Source: Notospermus geniculatus (taxonomy: Eukaryota > Nemertea > Pilidiophora > Heteronemertea > Lineidae). From it: DNA of 64,000 nt. This document shows positions 21,900-32,469 of this stretch, in pieces. The stretch spans positions 103,154-167,153 of the forward strand of contig NMRB01001302.1 of assembly GCA_002633025.1 (NCBI GenBank). Reading direction: 5' to 3'. Positions within the stretch are counted from its first letter, which is position 1, and each line of letters starts with the position of its first letter. The notes under the pieces were generated by a model. The model worked only from the letters and a program-made list of their open reading frames with translations, had not been told where the DNA came from and made no database searches. The translations under genes and the position numbers were made by a program.

Positions 21900-21980
21900 G
21901 ACAGCCCAACCCCCGGGAGCCCAACCACGTGATGATGGCCAGACAGCCCAACACCTGGGAGCCGCACCACGTGATAGCCA
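21900..21980. repeat. Two-unit tandem repeat with CACGTG boxes
   Basis: Units of 42 and 39 bp share GACAGCCCAAC and each holds one CACGTG E-box. Neighbouring 21240-21890 and 21990-22330 show no supported gene. Confidence 0.65.
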
Positions 21981-22785
21981 CCTTTGTGCGGTCTGCGTAC
22001 ACCAAACACTGTCCAAATTAAAAATACTAGGACAGACGCAAGCAAATGCATAAAACCATCATGGCGCCCGCTGGCCTATATTTAGCTCTGCCTCGGTCTA
22101 TTGCTCTTGGAGCTGTAGAATGACGTCACTAGCCGGGAATCCGGCTCAGATTATTTGCTTTCACCGGTCTTCGAATGCAAGCTGCCCAGAAGACCGGGTA
22201 CCAGTCTACAGTCTGCGGGGATAGGCTGTCCCAAACTCCTGACAGCGCCACCTATCTCCATTCTTCCCATGCGGAACGGAACTAACGGCGATTGGAACGA
22301 GATTGAGGCTGTTCTCAAAAAGCAATCTTATCTCGCATATGGTCACCCAGTGTCATCAGTTAGGGAAAGGATATGATTGCGCCGTCTGTGGGAAAAGATT
22401 CTACTCTAAGAAAAGGCTAGCTGACCCACACTTGACACTAGCGGCGAAATATCGTGCCTCATTTCACCACTAGCGTAGGTGGAAGGCCGCCATTTTGGAT
22501 TTTGCCGGCGCGCATGTAGAAATAGTTCGGTCGGCCTAATCACACAATTCTTTCTAATTAGTATTCAGTTCATTTCTAATACCACTTGTTATCAACAAGA
22601 AGTCCTTTTAGTCTGAAAATATTCGCTTTGAACCCAACAGCACCACTTTTCAACATCATCTATCATCTAGCGTAGATGCCACTGGGTTGGCGGTGACACG
22701 GCTGGCCTGTTCACGATTGTTAAAAACCTTTACCAAAATGTAGTAATCTGCACTACTTTCAAGATGGAAACCTATTAAAAAAATA

Positions 22786-23105
22786 GCTATGGTACCTTAT
22801 GGTGTCCTGTGGTATCCTATGGTACCCTATGGTATTTATGGTATTGTATGGTATATTGCTATTGTACCCATGGTATTTTATGGTACTATGGTATTAATTT
22901 ATGGTACTTATGGTTGCCTTTTATGGTACTATTGTATTTTATGGTACTATGGTATTAATTTATGGTACTTATGGTTCCCATTTATGGTACTATGGTATGC
23001 TATGGTTCTATGGTATTAATTTATGGTACTATAGAATGTTATGGTGCTATGGTATTAATTTATGGTACTGTGGTTTCCTATGGTTCTATGGTATTCCTAT
23101 GGTAC
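22786..23105 (+). repeat. TATGGTA-rich degenerate array, left arm
   Basis: Variants of TATGGTACTATGGTATTAAT repeat about every 8 to 45 bases. The inverted counterpart lies near 23913-24170. Open frames here are repeat artefacts rich in Tyr, Gly and Trp. Confidence 0.85.
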
Positions 23106-23387
23106 AAGGGATGAAAATGGGAAAAAGTTTTTCCCATTGAAAAAAAAACGAGGAGTTAAATGTTCTGATTTATAAATGTATAAGATTCGTGCTTACTATA
23201 GGCACTAATCATTTCTGATGTTGGTTGCAGTTGGTCTGCAATTATGAGCGAGAATATTATACTAAAAGTTTTTTATGGTAAAACCAAATACCTGACAAAA
23301 CAGAAAACATACACTTTCGGAGAAGTCTCTTCACAAGTCAAAATCTGAGTCTTGACAAACTTTACTGTTTTCAAGCATTTTACATAA

Positions 23388-23905
23388 TAGTCTCGGTCAC
23401 CCAGCCGCTGTTTCGAATCTGGGGATCGAACAAGCGTCTGGGATCAAACTGCGAAATTACTGTTCGGAGGCTTACCAAGATCCTGGTACGCTCGCTGATT
23501 GGCTAATCAGGGACAGAGCTAGTCATTCATTTCCATCCGCCGATTCATCCCATTTGAAAATCACAATCCGGCTGCTGATTGGGCAAGAGAAGTGATCATG
23601 TGATCTCATCATGGCGACGACCATAAATGTCAGTTGGGTTTTCTCGATCTCGCTTCCCATACGGATACACAATTCCTGCTCAGACTTCAGCCTGAAATTC
23701 AACTCCAGTAAGTTGATGCTGTCTCAGATCACTTTGCTAATCGATTCATTGCCAGATTCAGACATTTGGAAGGTTGTGAGACTGAGTTGAGTGAGTGAGT
23801 CTGACCCGAAATTCGCAGTTGCGCGAGACTACCATCGAACAGTAAAAATCAAGTTTGGGGCCAGACTCTGTAATGGTAATGAAAGAGTCTGGCTGCGCGA
23901 GACTA
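23388..23905. mobile_element. TAGTCTCG-family MITE, nested copy
   Basis: Ends TAGTCTCGGTCACCCAGC and GCTGCGCGAGACTA. The flanks TTTACATAA (23379-23387) and TTTACATGG (23906-23914) match at 7 of 9. It is the reverse-orientation relative of 55968-56534. Confidence 0.8.
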
Positions 23906-24228
23906 TTTACATGGTACCCTCTGTGGTTTTGTGGTGCAATGCCATACAGCAGAACACCGTAGAAAGGGTATAAACCATAGAATAACACAACATTATTATA
24001 CCATAAAAAGATTACCATAGAAATTGATGAACCATAAAGTTCTTATGGTATCATATTGGTACCCTAGGGAAAAGTACCATAGACTGCTACAAAACACCAT
24101 AGACAAGCACCATAGAAAATCTATGGTAATTGTCTATGGTATTCTCTATGGTATATCCTATGGTATCGCGTATTATTTTTAATAGGGAAGATAACGCCAT
24201 CTAGTGTCAAGTGTGTAGCTGACCATCA

Positions 24229-24917
24229 GGGGCCGGTTGCACAAAAGCATACTAGGCCTAGTATCATTCTATGTTGGTTACCAAAATGGCTACCAAGTTG
24301 GTACGGTTGCACAGAACTATACTATGTCTGGTATCATTGTAAACAACATACTATGTCTGGTAGGGTTCAGGGGCCGGTTGCACAAAAGCATACTAGGCCT
24401 AGTATCATTCTATCTCCTAGTTGGCTTCTAACATGCATGTCTAACTTTGTATGCGTTTGTATACGAAGTTAGAAGCCAACTAGGAGATAGAATGATACTA
24501 GGCCTAGTATGCTTTTGTGCAACCGGCCCCAGGAGTACTACTAAGTGCTGCCATCTATGTTACTGAGTTCTTTCTTGGCTTGAATATATTGTCATATCAC
24601 ATGCAGTGGCATGGAGTTGGTACAGTTGCACAAAACTATACTATGTCTGGTATCATTCTAGACAACATCTTGGCTAATATAACAACAAAACAATGGATTG
24701 TCACACCCAGTGCACATTGTGCTGTCAGGTGGAAGTCATTCAACTTGGTCTAGTACTGTACTATCCCACAAAGTATGTTACCACATAGTTGAGTGCCTAG
24801 CATGCTTTTGTGCAACATTCCTGGAAGACCCAACTAACTAGAATGCTACTAGGCACTTGGAATGCTACTATCTCCTAGTTGGCTTCTAACTTAGTATGCT
24901 TTTGTGCAACCGGCCCC
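24229..24917. mobile_element. Cluster of GGGGCCGGTTGCAC palindromic MITEs
   Basis: One full palindrome (24370-24530, 161 bp) and partial copies at both ends share GGCCGGTTGCACAAAAGCAT and CTATCTCCTAGTTGGCTTC. The whole cluster lies between the CAG codon and the LDSHTG part of the zinc-finger relic. Confidence 0.8.
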
Positions 24918-25000
24918 TGGACTCCCACACGGGATGAAGCGTCACCTTTGTGACACATGTGGCTTTGAGCAACTATACCAACTGGCAGTGCGTACAGCCG

Positions 25001-25286
25001 CTTACACTCCTCTCGCAGTGTTTTGTTTCGCTCCGTACCTACGCTTCACAAACAACTGCTTCGAATGGCAGGTATTCTGCCGATTTACCACCAGATGGCA
25101 CCACTACTGTTCCCCCTGCCGCGCTGGAGAAAGTGTTTTAGGATTTTGCTCAGTTGCAGCCTGATGGCGGGCGCTGATAGTAGTGGTGCCATCTGTCGGT
25201 AAATCGGCAGAATACCGGCCATTCGAAGCAGTGGTTTGTGAAGCGTAGGTACGGAGCGAAACAAAACACTGCAGGAGGAGTGTAAC
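25001..25286. mobile_element. 286-bp foldback element
   Basis: Arms of about 110 bp share CAGTGTTTTGTTTCGCTCCG and CCGATTTACC in inverted orientation. It lies directly behind the zinc-finger relic. Confidence 0.75.
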
Positions 25287-25651
25287 AGCCGCTCCGACTG
25301 ACCTAGCGAGAAAATACTCACAATTCGTACAGGTATTTTTACAAAATGCCTATTTTATCTTGCAACAAGGGCGTCTAAAGCAAAGCCTACTATGTACACA
25401 CGTACAGTAATACCTGGGCCAAATATGAGTAGAAACTAGAGGCAATTTTGTGCCATATTTCACTCAAAAATTGCAATTTTGCATCAGAACGGGAGCATTT
25501 TCAAGCAAACATAGCCATTGCTTCACACTGCCTGCAAAGCCTATGTAAAACGAACCTACATAATGTTACACCACTCCAGTAACGTTATGCGTTAGTGTAA
25601 CATTATGCGTCGGTGTAACGTTACGAGTTGTAACAGGGCCGACTTTATAGT

Positions 25652-26042
25652 AACAGGGCCGACTTTATAGACGTTGGCTAAGCTAACCATTGGTTCCACC
25701 AAAAATAGATAGGCATGCGAAAAGTGTACCACTAAATTTTCATCAAAAGCCTGGTTTGGATGGATAGTAAGCGCAAAACAAAGCTTAGAAATCAGGGCCC
25801 GGTTGCACAAAAGCATACACTAGACCTAGTATCATTCTATCTCCTAGTTGGCTTCTAACTTAGTATGCGTTGTATACGAAGTAGCCAACTACGAGATAGA
25901 ATGGTACTACGTCTAGTATGCTTTTGTGCAACCGGGGCCAGTCCTTTTTGGTAAAAAAAATCAGTTGTACATTTTTTGCACGCCTATCTATTTTTGGTTG
26001 AACCAATGGTTAGCTTAGTCAACGTCTATTAAATCAGCCCGT
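25652..26042. mobile_element. Foldback element with a nested palindromic MITE
   Basis: Arms about 60 bp (AACCATTGGTTCCACC / GGTTGAACCAATGGTT) pair. A 20-bp left segment is tandemly doubled at 25631-25670. The element at 25795-25939 occupies its centre. Confidence 0.7.
25795..25939. mobile_element. GGGCCCGGTTGCAC palindromic MITE
   Basis: 145-bp relative of 24370-24530 with both ends intact. It shares CATTCTATCTCCTAGTTGGC. It is nested in a second foldback element. Confidence 0.8.
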
Positions 26043-26877
26043 ATTCCGCTAAGATAGGAAATTGTTATTTTGAAATTATGATTTTCGTGGACGACGAAAT
26101 TATTCTTGGTGTCATTTTTGACAGCCGCAACTAGTTCCCTTTAAGACGTTACCTATGAACAAGTTCATTATTTTTGCAAATCCGATATTTTGTACAAAAT
26201 CAGGGACATGAGTCAATCAGTGCTAAGAACATTTGATTTACAGAACAAATCATCTCTCGTACGTCTCAAACACCGTGGTTCTATGCCCAACTGCCCAAGA
26301 GGTGTTGTCTGCTTGACTATATGAGTGGGATTTATTTTGCTGCAAAATGCGAAAAGAGAGATGTTCTCTTGATATTTTAAACATGTTAAAAGGGAAAAGT
26401 GGCAGATGTTGGTCAGTCAGGCAGGTTAAATATAATGAAGTAAGAAAACTTAAAATCGGACAGTTTTTCAAAAAATTGTCAAAAAAGTCATTTTACAAAA
26501 TGTCATTTTTCTCTCAAATTAATTAAATTTGATTTTTGGCAAAACACCATGTTTCTATGCCCAACATGTTGCTACAGATTGGTTGCAAATACCATTGCTG
26601 TAGCTCCAATGGTTTTCGAGATATTTAGGAAAACTTGCTGTCCTTTTACTTTCCTACAACATGAGCGTACGTTTTGCATCTGATCTCCTCATTTATATGT
26701 TATATTCTGAGGCCAAAAATGTCCTGCCTCGGCCCCTGACTAATGAATATTTTTTCTCATTTCATGAATAAACAATACACTACAATACTATCCTCTTGTT
26801 GTAATAATCTCATTCATTCTCCACCCTGCCTTGTTTCATTCCATTAGGAGATGTTTATCAGTTTTCATCCAAACATT

Positions 26878-27957
26878 TCATTCGACATCAGGTGCGTGAG
26901 TTAACTGCTTCCGAGTTCCGAATCCCTGATTTGAGAACAACCCTTTCAACGTCCGTCTAAATCTGATCCCTGTGAGACAGTAAATGTAAAAGTTCAAGCA
27001 ACTGTTCACCAGACCAAGGAAGTAGGAGAAATCAAGTGCCATACGGTACGTGTCATAATCGATATGATCGGGGAGGTACTGACGTAATATTCCAAGAATC
27101 TGCATCAGGGCTCCAGGAACTTCAAGTACATTAAAAGCGATGACAACGGCTAAAACCCTGACTGTACCCATCTTTGTTCGTGCACCAGCCTTGCCGCCTG
27201 CCTGACCTGCAAACGATTTGTTCAGAGTTGCAATCAAGCGATAGGAAACAACTATAAGAAATGTGATAGGGAAAAAAGTCGTTATCACCATGTGCAGGCA
27301 GAAGACATATATGACGATAAAATATACATTCGAGTAAAATGTAGCTTCATTGTTCCCAACGGGTATGTATGTCGCTGTACAGGGATCGTAGGTCCAGGCA
27401 ATTTTGTACACAAAAAACCATACAAATCGATAGAGAAACGAGAATATAGCTGTAAGGAGACAAGCGTAACGAGCATTCCTGATGGTACATAGCGACGACG
27501 CCTTCAGCGGTTTACATATAGCGATGAAGCGCTCTGTCGCCACGAACACAGTTAAATACACAGACCATGTCTTCGCCATCCATAGAAATGCCCAGAGATA
27601 GCCCAACGCCATAGTTCTAAATACCATGTACTCTACAAACACACCTAAGTACATATGAATCCGAGGGAGTGATCTAAATAAAAGACGACACACAAGGAAG
27701 AGGCTGTCGGCGACTGCCAGACTGCGGAGAAAGACTGAGGTCGACGTAAATGGTTTCTCCCTCCCCAACACGACGAAGGCTAAACTGTTACCCACTAAAC
27801 CGATGAATATGGCGACCATGTAAAATGGAACGTGCAGCAAGAAGAGGAACATGGTGACGTGTGATGTCGTGAACGGAATGTAATCGTAGTGAACACATCT
27901 CATCGCTTCAGTGCTCTCGCCGATGCTGGCGCCATGTGACACGCTCACCGATGTCAT
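26878..27957 (-). CDS. Class A (rhodopsin-like) G-protein-coupled receptor, FMRFamide-receptor-like
   Basis: A 359-residue intronless receptor with seven hydrophobic segments: TM1 about 36-62 with G56-N57; TM2 75-95 with LAVAD (D84); TM3 about 118-144 ending E142-R143-F144; TM4 162-185; TM5 209-245 with P230; TM6 265-290 with P281; TM7 310-330 with N318, N322 and FYIY. The TM7 form NxxxNFxIY is typical of peptide receptors of the FMRFamide/myosuppressin-like group in invertebrates. Oddities: the TM3-start cysteine (position 3.25) is leucine 118 although the ECL2 cysteine (C193) is present; the TM6 CWxP motif is replaced by FNVLEVP; DRY is ERF. An in-frame TAG 15 bases upstream supports this start. 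Ligand is unknown. It acts in the plasma membrane, probably in neuropeptide-like signalling (inference). Confidence 0.9.
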   Translation of the reverse strand: MTSVSVSHGASIGESTEAMRCVHYDYIPFTTSHVTMFLFLLHVPFYMVAIFIGLVGNSLAFVVLGREKPFTSTSVFLRSLAVADSLFLVCRLLFRSLPRIHMYLGVFVEYMVFRTMALGYLWAFLWMAKTWSVYLTVFVATERFIAICKPLKASSLCTIRNARYACLLTAIFSFLYRFVWFFVYKIAWTYDPCTATYIPVGNNEATFYSNVYFIVIYVFCLHMVITTFFPITFLIVVSYRLIATLNKSFAGQAGGKAGARTKMGTVRVLAVVIAFNVLEVPGALMQILGILRQYLPDHIDYDTYRMALDFSYFLGLVNSCLNFYIYCLTGIRFRRTLKGLFSNQGFGTRKQLTHAPDVE

Positions 27958-28389
27958 TATTTCAGGTTCCTATATAATTGACCGTCTGTATTTATTTTAC
28001 GGAAATCACGGCGCTGATTAAATGGGGGCGTTTAGACCGGGAAACACCTACCTCAAGCACCCTCCGACGAATCAGTGATGGCGATATGAAATCAACAAGA
28101 ATTCTCTCCGAGACAGGATTCATATTCCGGTTTACATTCCAAGGGTGCAGTATGTGTGCAGCTGCATCAGTTTGGATCCCGGAGTTCTCGTTTGAAATCT
28201 CGTTTATGTGACATTGTACGTGTTTCCCACAAACTGTAGTCCTGTCTATGATAATTTACATGCACGCGTTTGATCGGTGCGAAATTCTGGCCTTCGTGAC
28301 TACGAAACAACCGATGACCAAAGTGGTGATTTTCTACACCTAGATTGTTCGAACACACAATGCAGGTGCGGGTTGACTTGCTTCAAATA

Positions 28390-28517
28390 GGGAGTTTACG
28401 CAAAGCCCCCGAAACGCCAACGCGAACGCCCAATCCATTGTTCGATGCCACGAGGAGAGCACCGAACAAGAGGATAGACGTTCGCCTTGGCGTTTCGGGG
28501 GCTTTGCGAAAACTCCG
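28390..28517. mobile_element. 128-bp TA-flanked MITE, GGGAGTTT ends
   Basis: TA at 28388-28389 and 28518-28519. Arms of about 45 bp share GCAAAGCCCCCGAAACGCCA. A diverged partial relative lies at 46069-46140. The stretch 26045-26870 and 27960-28387 around the receptor holds no repeat that could be recognised. Confidence 0.8.
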
Positions 28518-28747
28518 TATTTACTGACCAGTTGATAAGGTACTGGTGTCAAGTTGTTTACCTACATTTATATCATAATCTTATGCCCACGCAATTAGTT
28601 TGGTAATCGTTTCATAAGTCCTTGGGCAATAAGATTTTTTTATCGAGATAATGACACACCTGCGATACGTGTCTCATATTTCATATAATTAATGTGGGTG
28701 TTGAAACTGACAAAGATAATTCTTCTGCTCCACGTATAAACACACTA

Positions 28748-28870
28748 CAGGGTGGGCCAAAAAAAGCGCAACATGGGAAGCCCAATTTTGGTATGGAGAC
28801 CTGGTTGTATGATGTCCATTTCAAACCCAGTAAAAACCTGATAACAAGTAGGTCAGGGTAGGATTAGTCA
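28748..28870 (+). mobile_element. Tc1/mariner-type left end fragment
   Basis: TA then CAGGGTGGGCCAAAAAAAGC resembles a Tc1/mariner terminus. No right end is present before the element at 28877. Confidence 0.4.
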
Positions 28871-28958
28871 AAAATAGGCCATATGCATAAAACTACTTAA
28901 GTATGAAAATCCCAAGGGATTCCCTCAAACCACCACTAAAGTGGAAATCTTCACTTAA

Positions 28959-29230
28959 AGCCCCACTGTATTGAATTATAAGATATTTTCAAAATGTTAG
29001 GAGAGAGCACATAGAGGTCTCATAGCTTGTGATGGTCTCCAAAATGCCTGTCTGATACGTACTTCAGAGAATCAAGGCATAGGTTTCAGCACACATTGAA
29101 CAAAAACTGCAGGGAGAGCCCTAATGTATTCAGATGGAGCGCAGTACATTCTACACTACGCTGACGTCGTGCACTGACGTCAAGAATCGCGGCGATGATT
29201 TGCGTTTTTCAAATTCAATACAGTGGGGCT
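28959..29230. mobile_element. 272-bp TTAA-flanked MITE, first of a pair
   Basis: TTAA at 28955-28958 and 29231-29234. Ends AGCCCCACTGTATTGAATT are inverted. A relative lies at 55349-55602 in opposite orientation. Confidence 0.9.
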
Positions 29231-29234
29231 TTAA

Positions 29235-29761
29235 AGCCATACAATCCCCGAAGTCAGTAGTTGATCTACAAGCTATTTCAGTCAAAAATAGAATACATTA
29301 TCAGTTTGAAATTTCAATCAAACATTACAGCATATCAATGTATGATATTATTATACGCAGGATTAAGTTGCCAAAGTGGGAAAAATGCAACCAATGATTA
29401 TAAAATTCGACATTTCAACAAAATTAATCTGTGGTTCTGACTCAACTGCCATTTTGGTTCAAACCAAAGTTCTGGACCAATCAGAACTGCCGTTCTATCC
29501 AACATCATAACAAACACAATGCCGAAGCAGTATGAAAGGCCAGCACTGATTGGACATGCATCTTCACCATAAATTCGAACCTAATTATGGCTAAATTTAT
29601 ACTTTATTTCCTCTCTTTTTCTAACACATGAACACAATATAATTCGGTGCATTTAAAAACACACAGATATTCACTTGCAAATTACAGTATAAAAGATGTT
29701 ATCAATATCAAAGATGAATTGATGGCTAAGGATCGCTGGTGGCTTTGGGGATTATATGGCT
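29235..29761. mobile_element. 527-bp TTAA-flanked MITE, second of a pair
   Basis: It shares TTAA 29231-29234 with its neighbour and has TTAA 29762-29765 on the right. Ends AGCCATACAATCCCCGAAG and GCTTTGGGGATTATATGGCT. Copy B shows a single TTAA at this place. Confidence 0.9.
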
Positions 29762-29909
29762 TTAATGGAGATGCAGAAAGCTACTTTGGAATAGTGAAAG
29801 CCTCAAAATCAACCTTAACTCTAAGTGTGGTCACAGTTCCCTTAACTTCACAGTTGTGGCAGGCACAGGTTGGAATATGCTATCCATGCTGTTTTTTAAT
29901 GCATGCTAG

Positions 29910-30415
29910 CATAAAGACATCAAACCCCTAAAGCAACCACTTGGGCACACGCTGGTGCTTGTCCGATGACTTCCAGTTTTTCTCACCAGATGGCTCTTAT
30001 CACCCTAATTTCCATGTTAAAATAATATTTCTAATCAAATTTGGGTTGGTGGCCGTAGCATCCAACAATCCACTAGCCCTGAGCCCAAATTGGTGAAGAA
30101 TGACCAATTCATAATGGTGCCAGGGCTGGATAAACCTGTTGGTTACATCCCTGTACATATGTACAGTAGTCTATCTAAATGTATAGCAGATACCCGAGAG
30201 ACACATTGTGCGCAAGGGGACTGGCTGCTAAATGTTCCATATCACAAGAACTACTGAATGGAATCGTATGGAATTTTCACACATCATGGAGAAGACCCAT
30301 AGCTATCATATATAAAACAATTGGAGAAAGTTTCATTGAAAATTTCTTTGGGTATCACGTTTATCTCAGAATGTCGGAAACCAAGTGGTTGCTTTAGGGG
30401 TTTGATGTCTTTATG
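29910..30415. mobile_element. 506-bp MITE with 7-bp duplication ATGCTAG
   Basis: Ends CATAAAGACATCAAACC and GGTTTGATGTCTTTATG. ATGCTAG at 29903-29909 and 30416-30422 is single in copy B. The superfamily is uncertain; hAT normally makes 8 bp. Confidence 0.9.
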
Positions 30416-31213
30416 ATGCTAGCCAAATAGGCTGGGGAAATTATGTGCTAGGCTAGGGTGGGATAACATTGGACTGTGCCAATGATTTTGATTTGACAGA
30501 CCATGTATCCTCTTTCTGTCCTACCAATTTGGTAACCTCTTTGTTGTTTTCCACCGTTAATAGCCACTTTACACAGTTCCTAACATACTAAAATGTGCAT
30601 TACAGCATTGCCTGCAGTCATGTTCATGTACATGCAGCCTACATTTGAGAAACCTTCCTTAAGAATAACACTCAAGAAATCAGGGAAACCCCTTGAATAC
30701 TGAAATTTCATTGGCTGACACCACAATTCCTGGAACTACTTTAGTTAAGGGTTGCCCTTAGCTGAGTATGCCCTTCGTTTGTTTTATGCATACACCTTAA
30801 GTATGGCACTTGGTAAATTGAAATCCTTAGACTTTAAGGGTAAGTTTTACACTTAACTTAAGGAAGTTTTATGCATATGGCCCCAAGGCCTTTCAAGAGA
30901 CCGAGTGTCCTTTTCAAACCTTTACCAAGCCTATTTTCGATGATGCAATGAATGACAATTGTCCTATCAGGTAAATACTGCGGTAGCCCTATTTTATTTG
31001 TGGTCACTTGTGGGCAAAGTAAGATTGACAGATTGGCACTCATGCGTTCACAGATAAAAGGTTAATTGATTCATGACAGTTTTTGAACTTAAAATAGGCA
31101 TGGTGTCAGGCCACAACTAGGCAAGTGCCCGCATTCCATTTTTGAATGAAATACCATACCCTGTAGTAGGGATTGTTGGGCTCATAATGGCCTGGCCACT
31201 TTCTAGTAAAACC

Positions 31214-31355
31214 TGGGACCTTATTCACGAAGCTATTGTAACTTACGGGAGTGCGCAAACTATTGTCCTTTTGCAGACAACCTATTGTTCACTGTCAACC
31301 TGACAAAGGATTTGCGTACCCTTAAAGTTACGGGAGCTTTGTGAAGAAGGTCCCA
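31214..31355. mobile_element. 142-bp foldback element
   Basis: TGGGACCTTATTCACGAAGC pairs with GCTTTGTGAAGAAGGTCCCA; inner GTTACGGGAG also pairs. It ends two bases before copy B of the next element. Confidence 0.7.
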
Positions 31356-31357
31356 GA

Positions 31358-32057
31358 GGCCATATGCATAAAACTACTTAAGTATGAAAATCCCAAGGGA
31401 TTCCCTCAAACCACCACTAAAGTGGAAATCTTAACTTAAGGGAGATGCAGAAAGCTACTTTGGAATAGTGAAAGCCTCAAAATCGCCCTTAACTCTAAGT
31501 GTGGTCACAGTTCCCTTAACTGACTCCTTAACTTCACAGTTGTGGCAAGCACAGGCTGGAAATGCAATCCATGCTGTTTTTAATGCATGCTAGCCAAATA
31601 GGCCGGGGAAATTATGTGCTAGGCTAGGGTGGGATAACATTGAACTGTGCCAAGAATTTTGATTTGACAGACCATGTATCCTCTTTCTGCTGTCCTACCA
31701 ATTTGGTAGCCTCTTTTTGTTTTCCACCGTTAATAGCCACTTTACACAGTTCCTAACATACTAAAATGTGCATTACAGCATTGCCTGCAGGCATGTTCAT
31801 GTACATGCAGCCTACATTTGAGAAAACTTCCTTTTAAGTATAACACTCAAGAAATCTGGGAAACCCCTTGAATACTGAAATTTCATTGGCTGACACCACA
31901 ATTCCTGGAAATACTTTAGTTAAGGGTTGCCCTTAGCTAAGTATGCCCTTAGTTTGTTTTATGCATACACCTTAAGTATGGCACTTAGTAAAGTGAAATC
32001 CTTAGACTTTAAGGGTAAGTTTTACACTTAACTTAAGGAAGTTTTATGCATATGGCC
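31358..32057. mobile_element. GGCCATATGCATAAAAC element, copy B (uninterrupted)
   Basis: 700-bp copy with both inverted termini. It serves as the empty-site reference for the three insertions in copy A. Confidence 0.9.
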
Positions 32058-32069
32058 CCTGGTCCTCTT

Positions 32070-32308
32070 TGACAGGATGTCCTGGCAGTTTGAAGTGGGC
32101 ACAGAGTAACGAGCAGTCACGGTCATCCTCTATCCCCCGCCTGATGTTGGATTTGTGGTTGTTCATCCTTCTACGGAAACACATGGTCTGTCCGACGTAC
32201 TGATTGATTGTGGGGCATCTGGTACAGGTGATGCAGTAGACGACATTTTTGCTGTCACAATCCGTGGGGTTCCTCAGGCGAAGTTGATGGGACCTTCCTG
32301 TGGACCTC
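32070..32308 (-). pseudogene. Penelope-like retroelement endonuclease fragment
   Basis: On minus the frame reads RNPTDCDSKNVVYCITCTRC, then INQYVGQTMCFRRRMNNH and EDDRDCSLLCAHFKLPGHP. Paired cysteines, the YVG segment and RMNNH are typical of the GIY-YIG-like C-terminal domain of Penelope retroelements, which nick target DNA. A stop upstream (near 32320) and the missing polymerase domain mark it as a relic. A second, interrupted copy lies at 16619-17873. Confidence 0.75.
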
Positions 32309-32469
32309 CTCTCTTAGGTCCTTTCCGTGAGCATGGGTCACAGTAGACCGGGAGCTGACTCGATTTATTTATGTGAAAAGGATAAAAAGGTTTGACCCAT
32401 ATAAGTTAAACGTCTCTACCTGATGTATATAAATCACCATTGCTGGCAGCTTGACTCCTGTGCGTTTGA

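Larger units (their letters stand above)
22427..24215. mobile_element. 1.8-kb element with TATGGT arrays and 9-bp duplication
   Basis: TAGCTGACC flanks both ends exactly (22418-22426, 24216-24224). Ends CACACTTGACACTAG are inverted. The arms contain TATGGTA-rich arrays in opposite orientation (22786-23105 and about 23913-24170). No transposase. The element at 23388-23905 is nested within. Confidence 0.85.
22339..24971 (+). pseudogene. C2H2 zinc-finger exon broken by transposons
   Basis: From 22339 the frame reads HQLGKGYDCAVCGKRFYSKK then RLAD, a C2H2 finger start (CxxC, F, L). It stops at the element at 22427. After the duplicated TAGCTGACC (24216-24224) the codons CAT CAG continue the finger. 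A second cluster intrudes (24229-24917). The reading then resumes with DSHTG and, one base out of frame, MKRHLCDTCGF, which is the second histidine, linker and next CxxC. All parts are in order, so one finger was split and later lost frame. Such proteins bind DNA; this copy cannot. Confidence 0.7.
28877..30882. mobile_element. GGCCATATGCATAAAAC element, copy A with three insertions
   Basis: The same termini and interior as copy B (31358-32057, 700 bp) are interrupted by elements at 28959-29230, 29235-29761 and 29910-30415. Removing them restores close colinearity. It is non-coding. Confidence 0.9.

Noticed and set aside
22789-23140. Tyr/Gly/Trp-rich open frames
   Set aside because: They are the translation of the TATGGTA array in different frames and have no independent support.
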